This document shows, in pieces, positions 36,533 through 44,993 of a stretch of 64,000 nucleotides of DNA. The notes below the pieces were generated by a model. It worked only from the letters and a program-made list of their open reading frames with translations. It searched no databases and was not told the DNA's origin. Position 1 is the stretch's first letter. Every line of letters starts with the position of its first letter. The translations under genes were made by a program, and so were the position numbers. The stretch is from DASWOJ01 sp964242415 (GTDB lineage: Bacteria; Pseudomonadota; Alphaproteobacteria; Acetobacterales; Acetobacteraceae), in NCBI GenBank assembly GCA_964242415.1, contig CAXTAT010000001.1, positions 281,807-345,806 of the forward strand. Reading direction: 5' to 3'.

Positions 36533-37450
36533 TCAAAGCTGATTGAAGCTTCCCGCCAGATCCAACGCCACTTCGCCGATGAGGGACCTGAGCCAACGGT
36601 GTGCAGGATCATGACGATAACGCACGTGCCAGGCCATCTCGACCGGGAACGTGCCAAGGTCAACCGGTGGAGACAGCACCTTGAGCCGGGGATCGTGTGC
36701 TAGCCGGTGACAGACTAGGCTGGGCAGCGTCGCGCAGTAATCGGTGACGGCGACCATCTCGGCTACCGCGAAGAAGTTGGTAACCGAAATTGCGACCTCG
36801 CGCCTGAGCTGTTGCCGCGCCAGTGCCTGAAACAGCCCTGCGCGCATACGGCCGGGCGGCACCACGTTGACATGCTTGAGCCGCTCGAACTGGTCACGGG
36901 TGATGCTGCTACCGATCTCGGAATGGTCTGCCCGCACCACGCAGGCAAACCCTTCATCGAAAAGGTGCTGTACGACCAAACTGTCCGGTGGATCAACGAC
37001 CCGGCCAAGCACCAGCGCAGTGGTGCCCGAGACGACGCCTGTTTCCGCCAGGTCGTTGTTATACGGAATCAGACGTAGCGTGATGCCGGGCGCGATCGCC
37101 CGAAGCCTCGCGACGACTGCGGGCACCAGCACGAGTTCGACGTACCCGTTAGGCGCGATGGTCAACAGCCGCTCGGCCGTTGCGGGGTCGAAACCCTGCT
37201 GACCAAACACCGCATTGTCGAGCCTCGCCAGCGCCTCGGCAATGACGGGCGCCAGTTCGACGGCAACCGGGGTCGGCTGGACGCCGTAGCGTTCGCGGAT
37301 GAAGAGCTGATCCTGCAAGGTGACTCGCAGGCGTGAAAGCGCGTTCGACAGCGCCGGTTGGGTCATGCCCAAGCGCTCAGCGGCGCGTGTGACGCTGCGC
37401 TCTTCCATCAGGGCGACGAGGATCGGCAGCAGGTTGAGATCGTAACGCAC
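36533..37450 (-). CDS. LysR family transcriptional regulator
   Basis: This 305-residue regulator has an N-terminal winged helix (YDLNLLPILVALMEERSVTRAAERLGMTQPALSNALSRLR) and a C-terminal periplasmic-binding-like effector domain (about 90-295). It is divergent from the DJ-1/PfpI-family gene with 115 bp between, the classical LysR arrangement, so it probably controls that gene and itself. The pattern FIRERYGVQPTPVAVELAPVI is typical of the NodD/NahR/SyrM-like subgroup. The inducer is unknown. Confidence 0.93.
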   Translation of the reverse strand: MRYDLNLLPILVALMEERSVTRAAERLGMTQPALSNALSRLRVTLQDQLFIRERYGVQPTPVAVELAPVIAEALARLDNAVFGQQGFDPATAERLLTIAPNGYVELVLVPAVVARLRAIAPGITLRLIPYNNDLAETGVVSGTTALVLGRVVDPPDSLVVQHLFDEGFACVVRADHSEIGSSITRDQFERLKHVNVVPPGRMRAGLFQALARQQLRREVAISVTNFFAVAEMVAVTDYCATLPSLVCHRLAHDPRLKVLSPPVDLGTFPVEMAWHVRYRHDPAHRWLRSLIGEVALDLAGSFNQL

Positions 37451-37565
37451 AACTCATACTAGAAACCGCATATCTGGCATCTGAACAATCAATTTCTGGA
37501 ATATCTTGGTCGAGATCATATCAGGCTCGCCCGCACAGGACGCGGACGGTTCAACGGAGGCGCAG
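37451..37565. promoter_or_regulatory. AT-rich divergent control region for lysR and the DJ-1-like gene
   Basis: The spacer is AT-rich compared with both genes and has several TATC/GATA and ATAT stretches (for example CATATCTGGCATCTGAACAA near 37468). It should carry both promoters and LysR sites. A good ribosome site, GGAGGCGCAG, precedes the ATG at 37566. I cannot define the exact operator. Confidence 0.5.
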
Positions 37566-38366
37566 ATGACCAAGGGAACAGTACTCGTGGCAGGCTCAAA
37601 CGCCACACGGATCGAACTCAAGGGCGGTGGCTCGGCCGCGATCGGGCAGTACCTCAACGAGACAGTCGTGCCGACGATGGCGCTGATCGAGGCTGGATAC
37701 ACGGTCGTGTTCGCCACGCCAGACGGGACCAAGCCGCATATAGACGACGTGTCGGCCTCGGCGCAGCACTTCGGAGGCGACGAGGCCGCCTACGCACGCG
37801 CCCAAAGCTTCTATGCCGGCGACCCGTCATTGAACCAGGTGCGCACGCTGCGATCGGTGATCAGTGAAGGGCTGGACGGCTACGCCGGCCTCTTCGTGCC
37901 CGGCGGCCACGCGCCGGCGGTCGATCTCATGCAGGATGCTGACATGGGCGCGATCTTGCGCCACTTCCACAAGATTGGGAGGCCGACTGCGTTGCTCTGC
38001 CATGGCCCGGTGGCGACCGCCGCGGCAATGCCGCGTGCCCGCGAGTTTCGCGCCGCACTAATCGCCGAGGACACGGTCAAGGCGAGTGAATGTGCCCAGG
38101 GCTGGATCTATGCTGGTTACCGGATGACCGTCTTCTCTACGAGCGAGGAGCGGACCGCCGAGGACAGCCTTCTCCATGGCAAGTTGTACTTCACCATGCC
38201 CGAGGCCCTGAAACTGGCAAAGGGCGAGGTAACCACCAATCCGGTTGATTCCGCGCCCAACGTGGTCGTCGATCGCGAGCTGATCACCGGTCAAAACCCG
38301 AGCTCGGATCATCTGATCGCGGCCAAGCTGGTCGAGGCACTCGATCGAACGCCCGCAACCGCGTAA
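37566..38366 (+). CDS. DJ-1/PfpI family protein (Hsp31/type 1 amidotransferase-like)
   Basis: This 266-residue protein has the DJ-1/PfpI fold with a Cys nucleophile elbow. YAGLFVPGGHAPAVDLMQDADM is followed by ILRHFHKIGRPTALLCHGPVATAA, where the Cys sits in CHGP. Family members act as chaperones, glyoxalases, or deglycase-like enzymes; which applies is uncertain. The frame continues back to 37506, but ATG 37566 has a strong ribosome site. The divergent LysR gene is its probable regulator, so it may respond to a small molecule or reactive aldehyde. Confidence 0.88.
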   Translation: MTKGTVLVAGSNATRIELKGGGSAAIGQYLNETVVPTMALIEAGYTVVFATPDGTKPHIDDVSASAQHFGGDEAAYARAQSFYAGDPSLNQVRTLRSVISEGLDGYAGLFVPGGHAPAVDLMQDADMGAILRHFHKIGRPTALLCHGPVATAAAMPRAREFRAALIAEDTVKASECAQGWIYAGYRMTVFSTSEERTAEDSLLHGKLYFTMPEALKLAKGEVTTNPVDSAPNVVVDRELITGQNPSSDHLIAAKLVEALDRTPATA

Positions 38367-38558
38367 GCACGCGCATGGCTGGCGGGGCACCACGTTCGTG
38401 CTCCGCCGTCCTCCGCCCCAAGGCTCAACGAGGTGTCCCACGGGGGGCGGCATCCGCGACGGGGGTGTTTGGCCTATGTCGGCTTTGTGTCGCAAGCCGA
38501 CATTCAAACCGAGACGCTGCCATAGGTCGTACTGGCTGGCCCGGCCCCGCCTCGGTCG

Positions 38559-39311
38559 CTAGTTCAGCCACCGGGCCGCGATCCGCCCCTGCTCGCCCGT
38601 CTCCGCCGACAGGTGTAGCCACTGGTCCACCCATGCCTTCAACGCCGGGTCGCGCGGCAGCAGGTAGGCGAGTTCCGAGAAGTCGAACGGCTGGTCCGGG
38701 TGGATGGCGCATAGCTCCGGGTGCAGGCGTTGCTGCAACCGGGTTTCCACGGCGTCGGTCAGCATCACGTCGGCATGGCCGGCGACCAACTCGTCGAAGA
38801 TCGCGGCGTTGCCGGGGAACACCACGATCTCGGCCTGGTGCAGGTTGGCACGGTCGAAGCGCTCGTTGGTGCCGCCGGGGTTGGTGATGACGCGCACGCC
38901 GGGGCGGTCGATCTCGGCCAGGGTGCCGAAGCGGGCCTGGTCGGTGCAGCGGGCGATGGGGGTCTTGCCGGTCCGCATCACCGGGGCGGAGAACAGGGCG
39001 GTCTTGGCGCGGTCGAGGGTGACGGAGATGCCGCCCATGGCGATGTCGAACCGCTGCGCGTGCAGGTCGGGCAGCAGGGTGGCCCAGGTGGTCGGCACCA
39101 CCTCCAGCCGCACGCCCAGGCCGCGCGCCAGGCTTTCGGCCATGTCCACGTCCAGCCCGGTGAACGCTCCGGCGCCGTTCTTGATCGAGAATGGGCGGTA
39201 GTCCCCGGTCATGCCCACCCGCACGACGCCGCGGGACAGGATGGCGTCCAGCACGCTTTGCGCCCGCGCGGGGCAGGCGAACAGCAGCAGGGCCAGCAAC
39301 AGGAGGCGCAT
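38559..39311 (-). CDS. Periplasmic cyclohexadienyl dehydratase-like/solute-binding protein (PheC family)
   Basis: This 250-residue protein has a signal peptide (MRLLLLALLLFACPARA) and a type II solute-binding fold. LDAILSRGVVRVGMTGDYRPFS, the FDIAMGGISVTLDRAKTALFSAP motif and GVRVITNPGGTNERFDRA are like PheC cyclohexadienyl dehydratase, which converts prephenate or arogenate in the periplasm. The Glu-rich DAVETRLQQRLHPELCAIHP segment is also PheC-like. No transporter genes are next to it, which favours the enzyme over a transport role. It follows the amidase gene by 5 bp. Confidence 0.75.
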   Translation of the reverse strand: MRLLLLALLLFACPARAQSVLDAILSRGVVRVGMTGDYRPFSIKNGAGAFTGLDVDMAESLARGLGVRLEVVPTTWATLLPDLHAQRFDIAMGGISVTLDRAKTALFSAPVMRTGKTPIARCTDQARFGTLAEIDRPGVRVITNPGGTNERFDRANLHQAEIVVFPGNAAIFDELVAGHADVMLTDAVETRLQQRLHPELCAIHPDQPFDFSELAYLLPRDPALKAWVDQWLHLSAETGEQGRIAARWLN

Positions 39312-39316
39312 CGGGG

Positions 39317-40678
39317 TCACTCCTTCAGGGCGGCCTCGACGGCGGCGGCGATGGCGAACAGGCGGGCGTCGCCGCCGGTCTCGCCCATCAGCATGAAGCC
39401 GACGGGCGGCTCGCCGGGGCGGTGGGCGGGGAGGCTGATGCTGCACCGGTCGAGGAAGTTGGCGACGGAGGGGTTGCGCAGCACCAGGGCGTTGGCGCGG
39501 GTGAAGTCGGCGTCGTCGTCCAGGGCGGCGATCAGGGGGGGTACGATGGGGGAGGCGGGCATGGCGACGGCGTCGAACGGGGCGGTCGCGGCGTCCATGG
39601 CCGCGATGATGCGGGTGCGGGCGGCCAGGAGGTCGATGAGGTCGGCGGCGGCCATGGCCTTGCCGCGCTCGATGCGCAGGCGCACGCGGGGGTCGTAGCC
39701 GGCGGCGGCGCGGGCCAGCAGGGGGCGGTGCCAGGCGTAGGATTCGGCGGCTGCGAACCCGCCGAGGGCGTTGGCGGCGGCGATCTGCTGGAATTGCGGG
39801 AAGGGCAGGTGGGTGACGCGTACGCCCTGGCTGGCCAGGCGGTTCAGCGCGCGGCCGAAGACCTCGGCGACCGCCGGGTCCACGTCGTCCATCGCCATGG
39901 TGCCGGGCACTGCCAGGCGCATCGCCTTCAGCGCCATCGGCTCGGGGATGGCTGGCTCCAGCGTGGGGGGCGGCGCCCCGGCCAGGATGGCGTCCACGGT
40001 GGCGCAGCAGGCGACGGTGTTGGCGAGCGGCCCTACGCTGTCCAGGCTGGACGACAGCGGCAGCACCCCGCCCAGCGGCACGCGCCGGGCCGTGGGCTTG
40101 TAGCCGACGATGCCGCAGAACGCCGCGGGGATGCGGCAGGACCCGCCGGTGTCGGTGCCCAGCGCCGCCAGTGCCATGCCGTCGGCGACGGACACCGCCG
40201 CGCCGCTGCTGCTGCCGCCGGGCACGTGGCCCTCGGCGCGCTGCCAGGGGGCGCGGGGGGTGCCGAAGTGCGGGTTGATGCCGATGCCGGAGAAGGCGAA
40301 CTCGGTCATGTTGGTGCGCCCGACCGGCACGAACCCGGCGGCCAGCAGGCGCTGCACCACGGTGGCATGGGCGGCGGCGGGGGCGGCGTCGGCCAGGATT
40401 TTGCTGCCGGCGGCGGTCGTTTCTCCGCGAACGTCCAGCAGGTCTTTTAGGCTGATGGGGATGCCGGCATATGGGCCGGGGGCGCGGCCGGCGCGGCGCA
40501 GCAGGTCCACTGCGTCGGCGCTGTCGCGCGACTTGTCGGCGTAGATGCGCCGGAACGTGCGCGCGCCCTCGCCGGCGGGGTTGTGGATCGCCTCCAGGCA
40601 GCCCTCCACCAGCTTGCGGGCGGTGGTGCGCCCATTGGCGAGATCGGCGGCGGCGCGGGCGAGGGTGTTGGCTTGCAT
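39317..40678 (-). CDS. Amidase signature family enzyme
   Basis: This 453-residue amidase has the Ser-Ser-Lys triad: Lys in AGIPISLKDLLDVRGETT, the Gly-Ser-rich HVPGGSSSGAAVSVADGMAL, and the nucleophile Ser in LGTDTGGSCRIPAAFCGIVGYKPT. It hydrolyses an amide; relatives include AtzF and GatA-like enzymes, and the substrate cannot be read from sequence. Start is ATG 40678, which gives the usual start MQANTLARAAADLANG. It forms a two-gene unit with the PheC-like gene. Confidence 0.9.
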   Translation of the reverse strand: MQANTLARAAADLANGRTTARKLVEGCLEAIHNPAGEGARTFRRIYADKSRDSADAVDLLRRAGRAPGPYAGIPISLKDLLDVRGETTAAGSKILADAAPAAAHATVVQRLLAAGFVPVGRTNMTEFAFSGIGINPHFGTPRAPWQRAEGHVPGGSSSGAAVSVADGMALAALGTDTGGSCRIPAAFCGIVGYKPTARRVPLGGVLPLSSSLDSVGPLANTVACCATVDAILAGAPPPTLEPAIPEPMALKAMRLAVPGTMAMDDVDPAVAEVFGRALNRLASQGVRVTHLPFPQFQQIAAANALGGFAAAESYAWHRPLLARAAAGYDPRVRLRIERGKAMAAADLIDLLAARTRIIAAMDAATAPFDAVAMPASPIVPPLIAALDDDADFTRANALVLRNPSVANFLDRCSISLPAHRPGEPPVGFMLMGETGGDARLFAIAAAVEAALKE

Positions 40679-40933
40679 GCGGCGGAAGGTGACGCCTGGT
40701 TGACCCGGCGGCAAGCCTGCGAAATGGTGCCGTGCTGATCTGGCCTTTGGGGCCGCCGCCATTGGGAGCCATGCCGTGTCCCGTCCCGTCTTGCCGACCG
40801 GCGCCAGCGGCGCGTGGGGCTGCGTCGCCTGGGCGCCGGGGGATGGCGCAGATGGGTTTGCCGGGCAGCTTGCGGGGAAGGGTGGCGGCAATCCCGTCGC
40901 CGAACGCCAGGGTGGGGCCTACTGCGCGGCGGG

Positions 40934-42469
40934 ATGCTCGCGCGATGCAGCGCCGGGGGCCGCATAACCCGCACTGCCGCAGTGATCGGCGGCGGCCCGG
41001 CCGGGCTGATGGCGGCCGAGCGGCTGGCCGAGGCGGGCGTGGCCGTTACCGTGTACGACCGGATGCCGTCGGTTGGCCGCAAGCTGCTGATTGCCGGGCG
41101 GGGCGGGCTGAACCTGACGCATTCGGAGCCGCTGGCGCGCTTTCTGGGACGGTATGGCGCGGCGCGGCCTGTCCTGGCGCCGGCGGTCGAGGCGTGGACG
41201 CCGGATGCGCTGCGGGCCTGGTGCGCCGGGCTGGGGCAGGACACCTTCATTGGGAGCAGCGGCCGGGTGTTCCCGACGGCGTTCAAGGCGACGCCGCTGC
41301 TGCGGGCCTGGCTGCGGCGTTTGGCCGGGCAGGGCGTGCAGGTCCGGACGGGATGGCGCTGGACCGGCTGGGACGGCGGCGGGCTGTGCTTTGCGACCCC
41401 GGACGGCCCGGTGAGGGTTGCTGCGGATGCGACGGTCCTGGCGTTGGGCGGCGCATCGTGGCCGCGCTTGGGGTCGGACGGAGCCTGGGTTGGGCCGTTG
41501 CAGGCGCAGGGCGTTGCGGTGACCCCGCTGCGCCCGGCCAACTGCGGGTTCGTGCATCCGTGGTCGCCCGTGTTCCGCGAGCGGTTCGCCGGGGCGCCGT
41601 TGAAGCGGGTCAAGCTGACGTTCGAGGGCGAGACGGTCGCCGGGGAGGCGGTGTTGACCCAGGATGGGATTGAGGGCGGCGTAATCTATGCGCTGTCGCG
41701 TCCGTTGCGGGACGCCATTGGGCGGGATGGCTCGGCGACGGCGTTGCTGGACCTGCGGCCCGACCTGGATGGGGCGGCGCTGGCGGCGCGGCTGGGCGGC
41801 CCCGGGCAGTCGCTTGCCAATGCGCTCCGCAAGGCCGGGTTGGCTCCGGCGGCGGCCGGGCTGGTGCGGGAGGTCGGCGGGAGCGGGCCTTTGGCGCAGC
41901 GGGTCAAGGCGCTGGCGCTGCGGCTGGTCGGCGTTGCCGGGATGGACCGCGCCATCTCGTCGGCTGGCGGGATCGCCCTGGGGGAGCTGGACGCCGGGTT
42001 CATGCTGCGCCACCGCCCCGGCGTCTTTGCCTGCGGCGAGATGTTGGATTGGGAGGCGCCGACTGGGGGCTACTTGCTGCAGGGTGCGTTCAGCACTGGG
42101 CGGGCTGCGGCGGAGGGCGCCCTGGCTTGGCTGGCCCAGGCTGGGCTGGCGCTGGCTGGGGTGGAACCCGCTGGAACCTTCGCCGCCGCCGCGGGTTCTG
42201 CCGGTCCGGGCCGCGCGGCGCGTCCCGCTATGGAGAAGGCAATGGTCAATCCCTCAGAGATCATCGAGCACATGGAAGTCGTCGGGTCCGACGGCCAGCA
42301 TGTCGGCACCGTGGACAACCTGGTCATCAAGCTGACCAAGAAGGACCCGGCCGCCCAGGGCCAGCACCACCTGCTGAAGATGAACATGGTCGGGTCGGTC
42401 GAGGGCGGCAAGCTGAAGCTGAACGTTCCAGCGGCCGAGGCGATGCAGCAGGAGCAGGCGATCAGCTAA
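40934..42469 (+). CDS. HI0933/BaiN-type flavoprotein reading in frame into a DUF2171 domain
   Basis: The first 400 residues form a TIGR03862-type flavoprotein: AVIGGGPAGLMAAERLAEAG for FAD, GRGGLNLTHSEPLARFLGRY, SSGRVFPTAFKATPLLRAWL, and the end VFACGEMLDWEAPTGGYLLQGAFSTG. Such proteins are probable FAD-dependent oxidoreductases of unknown substrate. After a 35-residue Ala/Gly-rich linker the same frame continues without a stop into a DUF2171 domain (MVNPSEIIEHMEVVG...), which is normally a separate small protein. Whether one fused protein or two products are made is unclear. Start is ATG 40934. Confidence 0.82.
   Translation: MLARCSAGGRITRTAAVIGGGPAGLMAAERLAEAGVAVTVYDRMPSVGRKLLIAGRGGLNLTHSEPLARFLGRYGAARPVLAPAVEAWTPDALRAWCAGLGQDTFIGSSGRVFPTAFKATPLLRAWLRRLAGQGVQVRTGWRWTGWDGGGLCFATPDGPVRVAADATVLALGGASWPRLGSDGAWVGPLQAQGVAVTPLRPANCGFVHPWSPVFRERFAGAPLKRVKLTFEGETVAGEAVLTQDGIEGGVIYALSRPLRDAIGRDGSATALLDLRPDLDGAALAARLGGPGQSLANALRKAGLAPAAAGLVREVGGSGPLAQRVKALALRLVGVAGMDRAISSAGGIALGELDAGFMLRHRPGVFACGEMLDWEAPTGGYLLQGAFSTGRAAAEGALAWLAQAGLALAGVEPAGTFAAAAGSAGPGRAARPAMEKAMVNPSEIIEHMEVVGSDGQHVGTVDNLVIKLTKKDPAAQGQHHLLKMNMVGSVEGGKLKLNVPAAEAMQQEQAIS
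42242..42469 (+). CDS. DUF2171 domain, possibly translated from an internal start
   Basis: The 75-residue DUF2171 domain (MVNPSEIIEHMEVVGSDGQH, then VGTVDNLVIKLTKKDPAAQGQHHLL) starts at an ATG that has GGAGAAGG 4-5 bp upstream. That is a proper ribosome site, so the domain may be made as a free protein from the same frame as the flavoprotein. DUF2171 is a PRC-barrel-like stress-associated domain of unknown function. Confidence 0.6.
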   Translation: MVNPSEIIEHMEVVGSDGQHVGTVDNLVIKLTKKDPAAQGQHHLLKMNMVGSVEGGKLKLNVPAAEAMQQEQAIS

Positions 42470-42482
42470 ACCGCCGGGGTGT

Positions 42483-42510
42483 CCGGGCGGGATGGAGGCG
42501 TCCCGCCCGG
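42483..42510. terminator. Perfect 10-bp hairpin between convergent genes
   Basis: CCGGGCGGGA and TCCCGCCCGG pair perfectly around an 8-base loop. It lies between the convergent stops at 42469 and 42514, suggesting a bidirectional terminator. There is no T-tract. Confidence 0.6.
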
Positions 42511-42513
42511 CTG

Positions 42514-43839
42514 CTACGCTGCCTCCGCCCGAATCGCGTCCGACAGGGTTTCCACGATGCGGTCCACATGGGTGGTCTCGACGATCAGCGGCGGGCTAAG
42601 GGCGATGATGTCGCCCGTTGTCCGAATCAGCAGCCCGGCCTCGAAGCAACGCTGGAATACCCGTACGGCGCGGTCGGTTGCCTGGCCCGGGCGCGGTGCC
42701 AGCTCGATGCCGGCGATCAGCCCGGCGTTGCGGATGTCGATCACGTTCGGCAGCCCTTGGAGGCTGTGGACCGCGGCCTCCCAATACGGCTCCATCGCCA
42801 AGGCCCGGCCTGGCAGGTCCTCCGCCCGTTGCAGGTCCATGGAGGCGATGGCCGCCGCCGATGCGAGGGGGTGGCCGGAGTAGGTGTAGCCGTGGAACAG
42901 CTCTATGCCGGCCGGCGAGCCGTCCACTATGGTCGAGTAGATGGCGTCGCTGGCGGCCACGGCGCCCATGGGGACAGCGGCGTTGGTCAGGCCCTTGGCC
43001 ATCGTCATCAGGTCCGGCACGACGCCCAGGCGCTCCGCCCCGAAGTTGGTGCCCATGCGGCCGAAGCCGGTGATGACCTCGTCGAAGATCAGCAGGATGC
43101 CGTGCCGGGTGCAGATGTCGCGCAGGCGCTGCAGGTAGCCGGCGGGGGGCACCAGCACGCCGGTCGAGCCTGCCACCGGCTCCACCATCACGGCGGCTAT
43201 GGTGTCGGCGCCGTGCAGGGCGACGAGGCCCTCCAGTGCGTCGGCCAGGTGGGCGCCCCAGGCGGGGGTGCCGCGGGTGAAGGCGTTGTGCTCGGGGGCG
43301 TGGGTGTGGGGGAGGTGGTCCACGTAGGGCAGCATGGCGCCGAACTGCTTGCGGTTGGGGCTGATGCCGCCGACCGAGATGCCGCCGAAGCCGACGCCGT
43401 GGTAGCCGCGCTCGCGGCCGATGAGGCGGACGCGCTGGGCCTCGCCGCGGGCGCGGTGATAGGCGAGGGCGATTTTTAGCGCCGTGTCTGCGCTTTCGCT
43501 GCCGGAGTTGGTGAAGAACACGCGGTCGAGGCCGGCGGGCAGGATTTCCGCCAGGCGGGCGGCGGCCTGGAAGGCAATGGGGTGGCCCATCTGGAAGGTC
43601 GGGGCGAAGTCCAGCACGGCGGCCTGGTGCTGGATGGCCTCGACGATCTCCCGCCGCCCGTGCCCGGCGTTCACGCACCATAGGCCGGCGGTGCCGTCCA
43701 GGACCTCGCGGTTGTCGTTGGTGTAGTAGAACATGCCCTCGGCGCGGGCGAGCATGCGGGGCGCGGCCTTGAAGGCGCGGTTGGCGGTGTAGGGCATCCA
43801 GAAGGCGTCTAGGTTGTTGGGCCGGCTGATCTCGTTCAT
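42514..43839 (-). CDS. Class III aminotransferase (beta-alanine/omega-amino acid:pyruvate type)
   Basis: This 441-residue PLP enzyme has the class III pattern: FWMPYTANRAFKAAPRML at the start, FFTNSGSESADTALKIA, the DEVITGFGRMGTNFGAE segment with its Asp, and the PLP Lys in DLMTMAKGLTNAAVPMGA. The start resembles omega-amino acid-pyruvate transaminases. It uses pyruvate or another keto acid as acceptor; the donor is not certain. The ATG at 43839 gives the normal MNEISRPNNLDAFW start; the frame further upstream is REP-like sequence. Confidence 0.9.
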   Translation of the reverse strand: MNEISRPNNLDAFWMPYTANRAFKAAPRMLARAEGMFYYTNDNREVLDGTAGLWCVNAGHGRREIVEAIQHQAAVLDFAPTFQMGHPIAFQAAARLAEILPAGLDRVFFTNSGSESADTALKIALAYHRARGEAQRVRLIGRERGYHGVGFGGISVGGISPNRKQFGAMLPYVDHLPHTHAPEHNAFTRGTPAWGAHLADALEGLVALHGADTIAAVMVEPVAGSTGVLVPPAGYLQRLRDICTRHGILLIFDEVITGFGRMGTNFGAERLGVVPDLMTMAKGLTNAAVPMGAVAASDAIYSTIVDGSPAGIELFHGYTYSGHPLASAAAIASMDLQRAEDLPGRALAMEPYWEAAVHSLQGLPNVIDIRNAGLIAGIELAPRPGQATDRAVRVFQRCFEAGLLIRTTGDIIALSPPLIVETTHVDRIVETLSDAIRAEAA

Positions 43840-43956
43840 GGAGCGCACCTTGGGTGGGGCTGGGGTTGGCCCAAGGTCGCGCTTTGGCGGGCGCGGGGCA
43901 AGCTTGGCATGGTGCGGCGGGTTACGCGGTAACCAAGCCGCTTCCCAAGCGCCGCC

Positions 43957-44054
43957 GTCATTGCGGGCCGCACTTGCGGCGGGGCGATCCAGGGATGGCA
44001 AGGACGGCGCTTCTGGCCCTGGATCGCCGCGCCGAAGCCGGCTCGCGATGACGG
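43957..44054. repeat. REP-like intergenic palindrome
   Basis: GGCGATCCAGGGA...CCCTGGATCGCC is a long imperfect inverted repeat flanked by CATTGCGGGCCG and GGCTCGCGATGACGG. This ends-in pattern is common in alphaproteobacterial intergenic repeats. The 282-bp spacer (43840-44121) holds no gene. Confidence 0.65.
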
Positions 44055-44121
44055 CGGTCTGCTCAACCGCGATGACGATGGTTTGCCAGACATCGTACGC
44101 TGATCGGCTCGCTGCTTCGGA

Positions 44122-44910
44122 TTATCGTCGCGGCCCGGCGAAAGGCAGGGTGCTCGACAGTCCGCCATCCACGGTGATGGCCTGCCCGTTGACGTAGGAC
44201 GATTCGTCGCTGGCCAGGAACAGGGCCGCGCCGGCGATCTCCTCGGGGTGCCCGGCCCGCTGCAGCGGGTTGAGCTGGCCGATGCGGCCCTCGGTGCCGC
44301 GTTCGCGGGCGCGCTCGAAGATGGGGCGCGTCATCCCGGTCTCGATCAGCCCCGGGCAGACCGCGTTGACCCGGACGCCCGTGCCGATCAGCGCATTGGC
44401 CGCCGTCTGCACCAGGCTGATGACGCCTGCCTTGCTCGCGCTGTACGGTGCGCCGGCGGCGTTGGCCCGAAGCCCCGCGACGGAGGCGGTGCAGATGATA
44501 GACCCCCGGCCGCGGGCTGCCATGTGCGGCGCGGCGTGGCGGATTGCCAGGAACGGGCCGACCAGGTTCACGCGCAGGATCTCGTGCCACTGCTCGGCCG
44601 TCGCATCCAGGAACGGCACGGTGCCGCCGCTGATGCCGGCGTTGGCGTAGAGGATGTCCAGGCTGCCGAATGCCTCGATGGCCTGGGCGACGAACGCCGC
44701 CACGTCGGCCTCGTCTCCCGCATCGGCGGTGACCGCCATTGCCCGCCCGCCGGCGGCGGTGACCTGGCCGGCTGTTTCGGCCACCGCCGCCCCGTCGCGG
44801 TCCACGGCCAGCACCACCGCTCCCTCCCGCGCGAACAGCAGCGCGGCGGCGCGGCCGATGCCGCTGCCCGCGCCGGTGATGACCGCGCCCTTGCCCTGTA
44901 GCCGCGACAT
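44122..44910 (-). CDS. Short-chain dehydrogenase (FabG-like SDR)
   Basis: This 262-residue SDR has TGAGSGIGRAAALLFAREGA for the nucleotide, DILYANAGISGG, and the catalytic Ser-Tyr-Lys in CTASVAGLRANAAGAPYSASKAGV. The ending FLASDESSYVNGQAITVDGG is typical of FabG-like enzymes acting on 3-oxo or hydroxy compounds. AGGGAGGG is placed 5 bases before ATG 44910; a GTG two codons earlier is less likely. It is divergent from the quinone oxidoreductase gene. The substrate is unknown. Confidence 0.92.
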   Translation of the reverse strand: MSRLQGKGAVITGAGSGIGRAAALLFAREGAVVLAVDRDGAAVAETAGQVTAAGGRAMAVTADAGDEADVAAFVAQAIEAFGSLDILYANAGISGGTVPFLDATAEQWHEILRVNLVGPFLAIRHAAPHMAARGRGSIICTASVAGLRANAAGAPYSASKAGVISLVQTAANALIGTGVRVNAVCPGLIETGMTRPIFERARERGTEGRIGQLNPLQRAGHPEEIAGAALFLASDESSYVNGQAITVDGGLSSTLPFAGPRR

Positions 44911-44993
44911 CGGCACCCTCCCTGTTCACGCCGGCACTTGACGGCGGGCGTGCGCGCTCGGCAAGCCCTGGCTGCATCGGGAGGGCACAAGAG

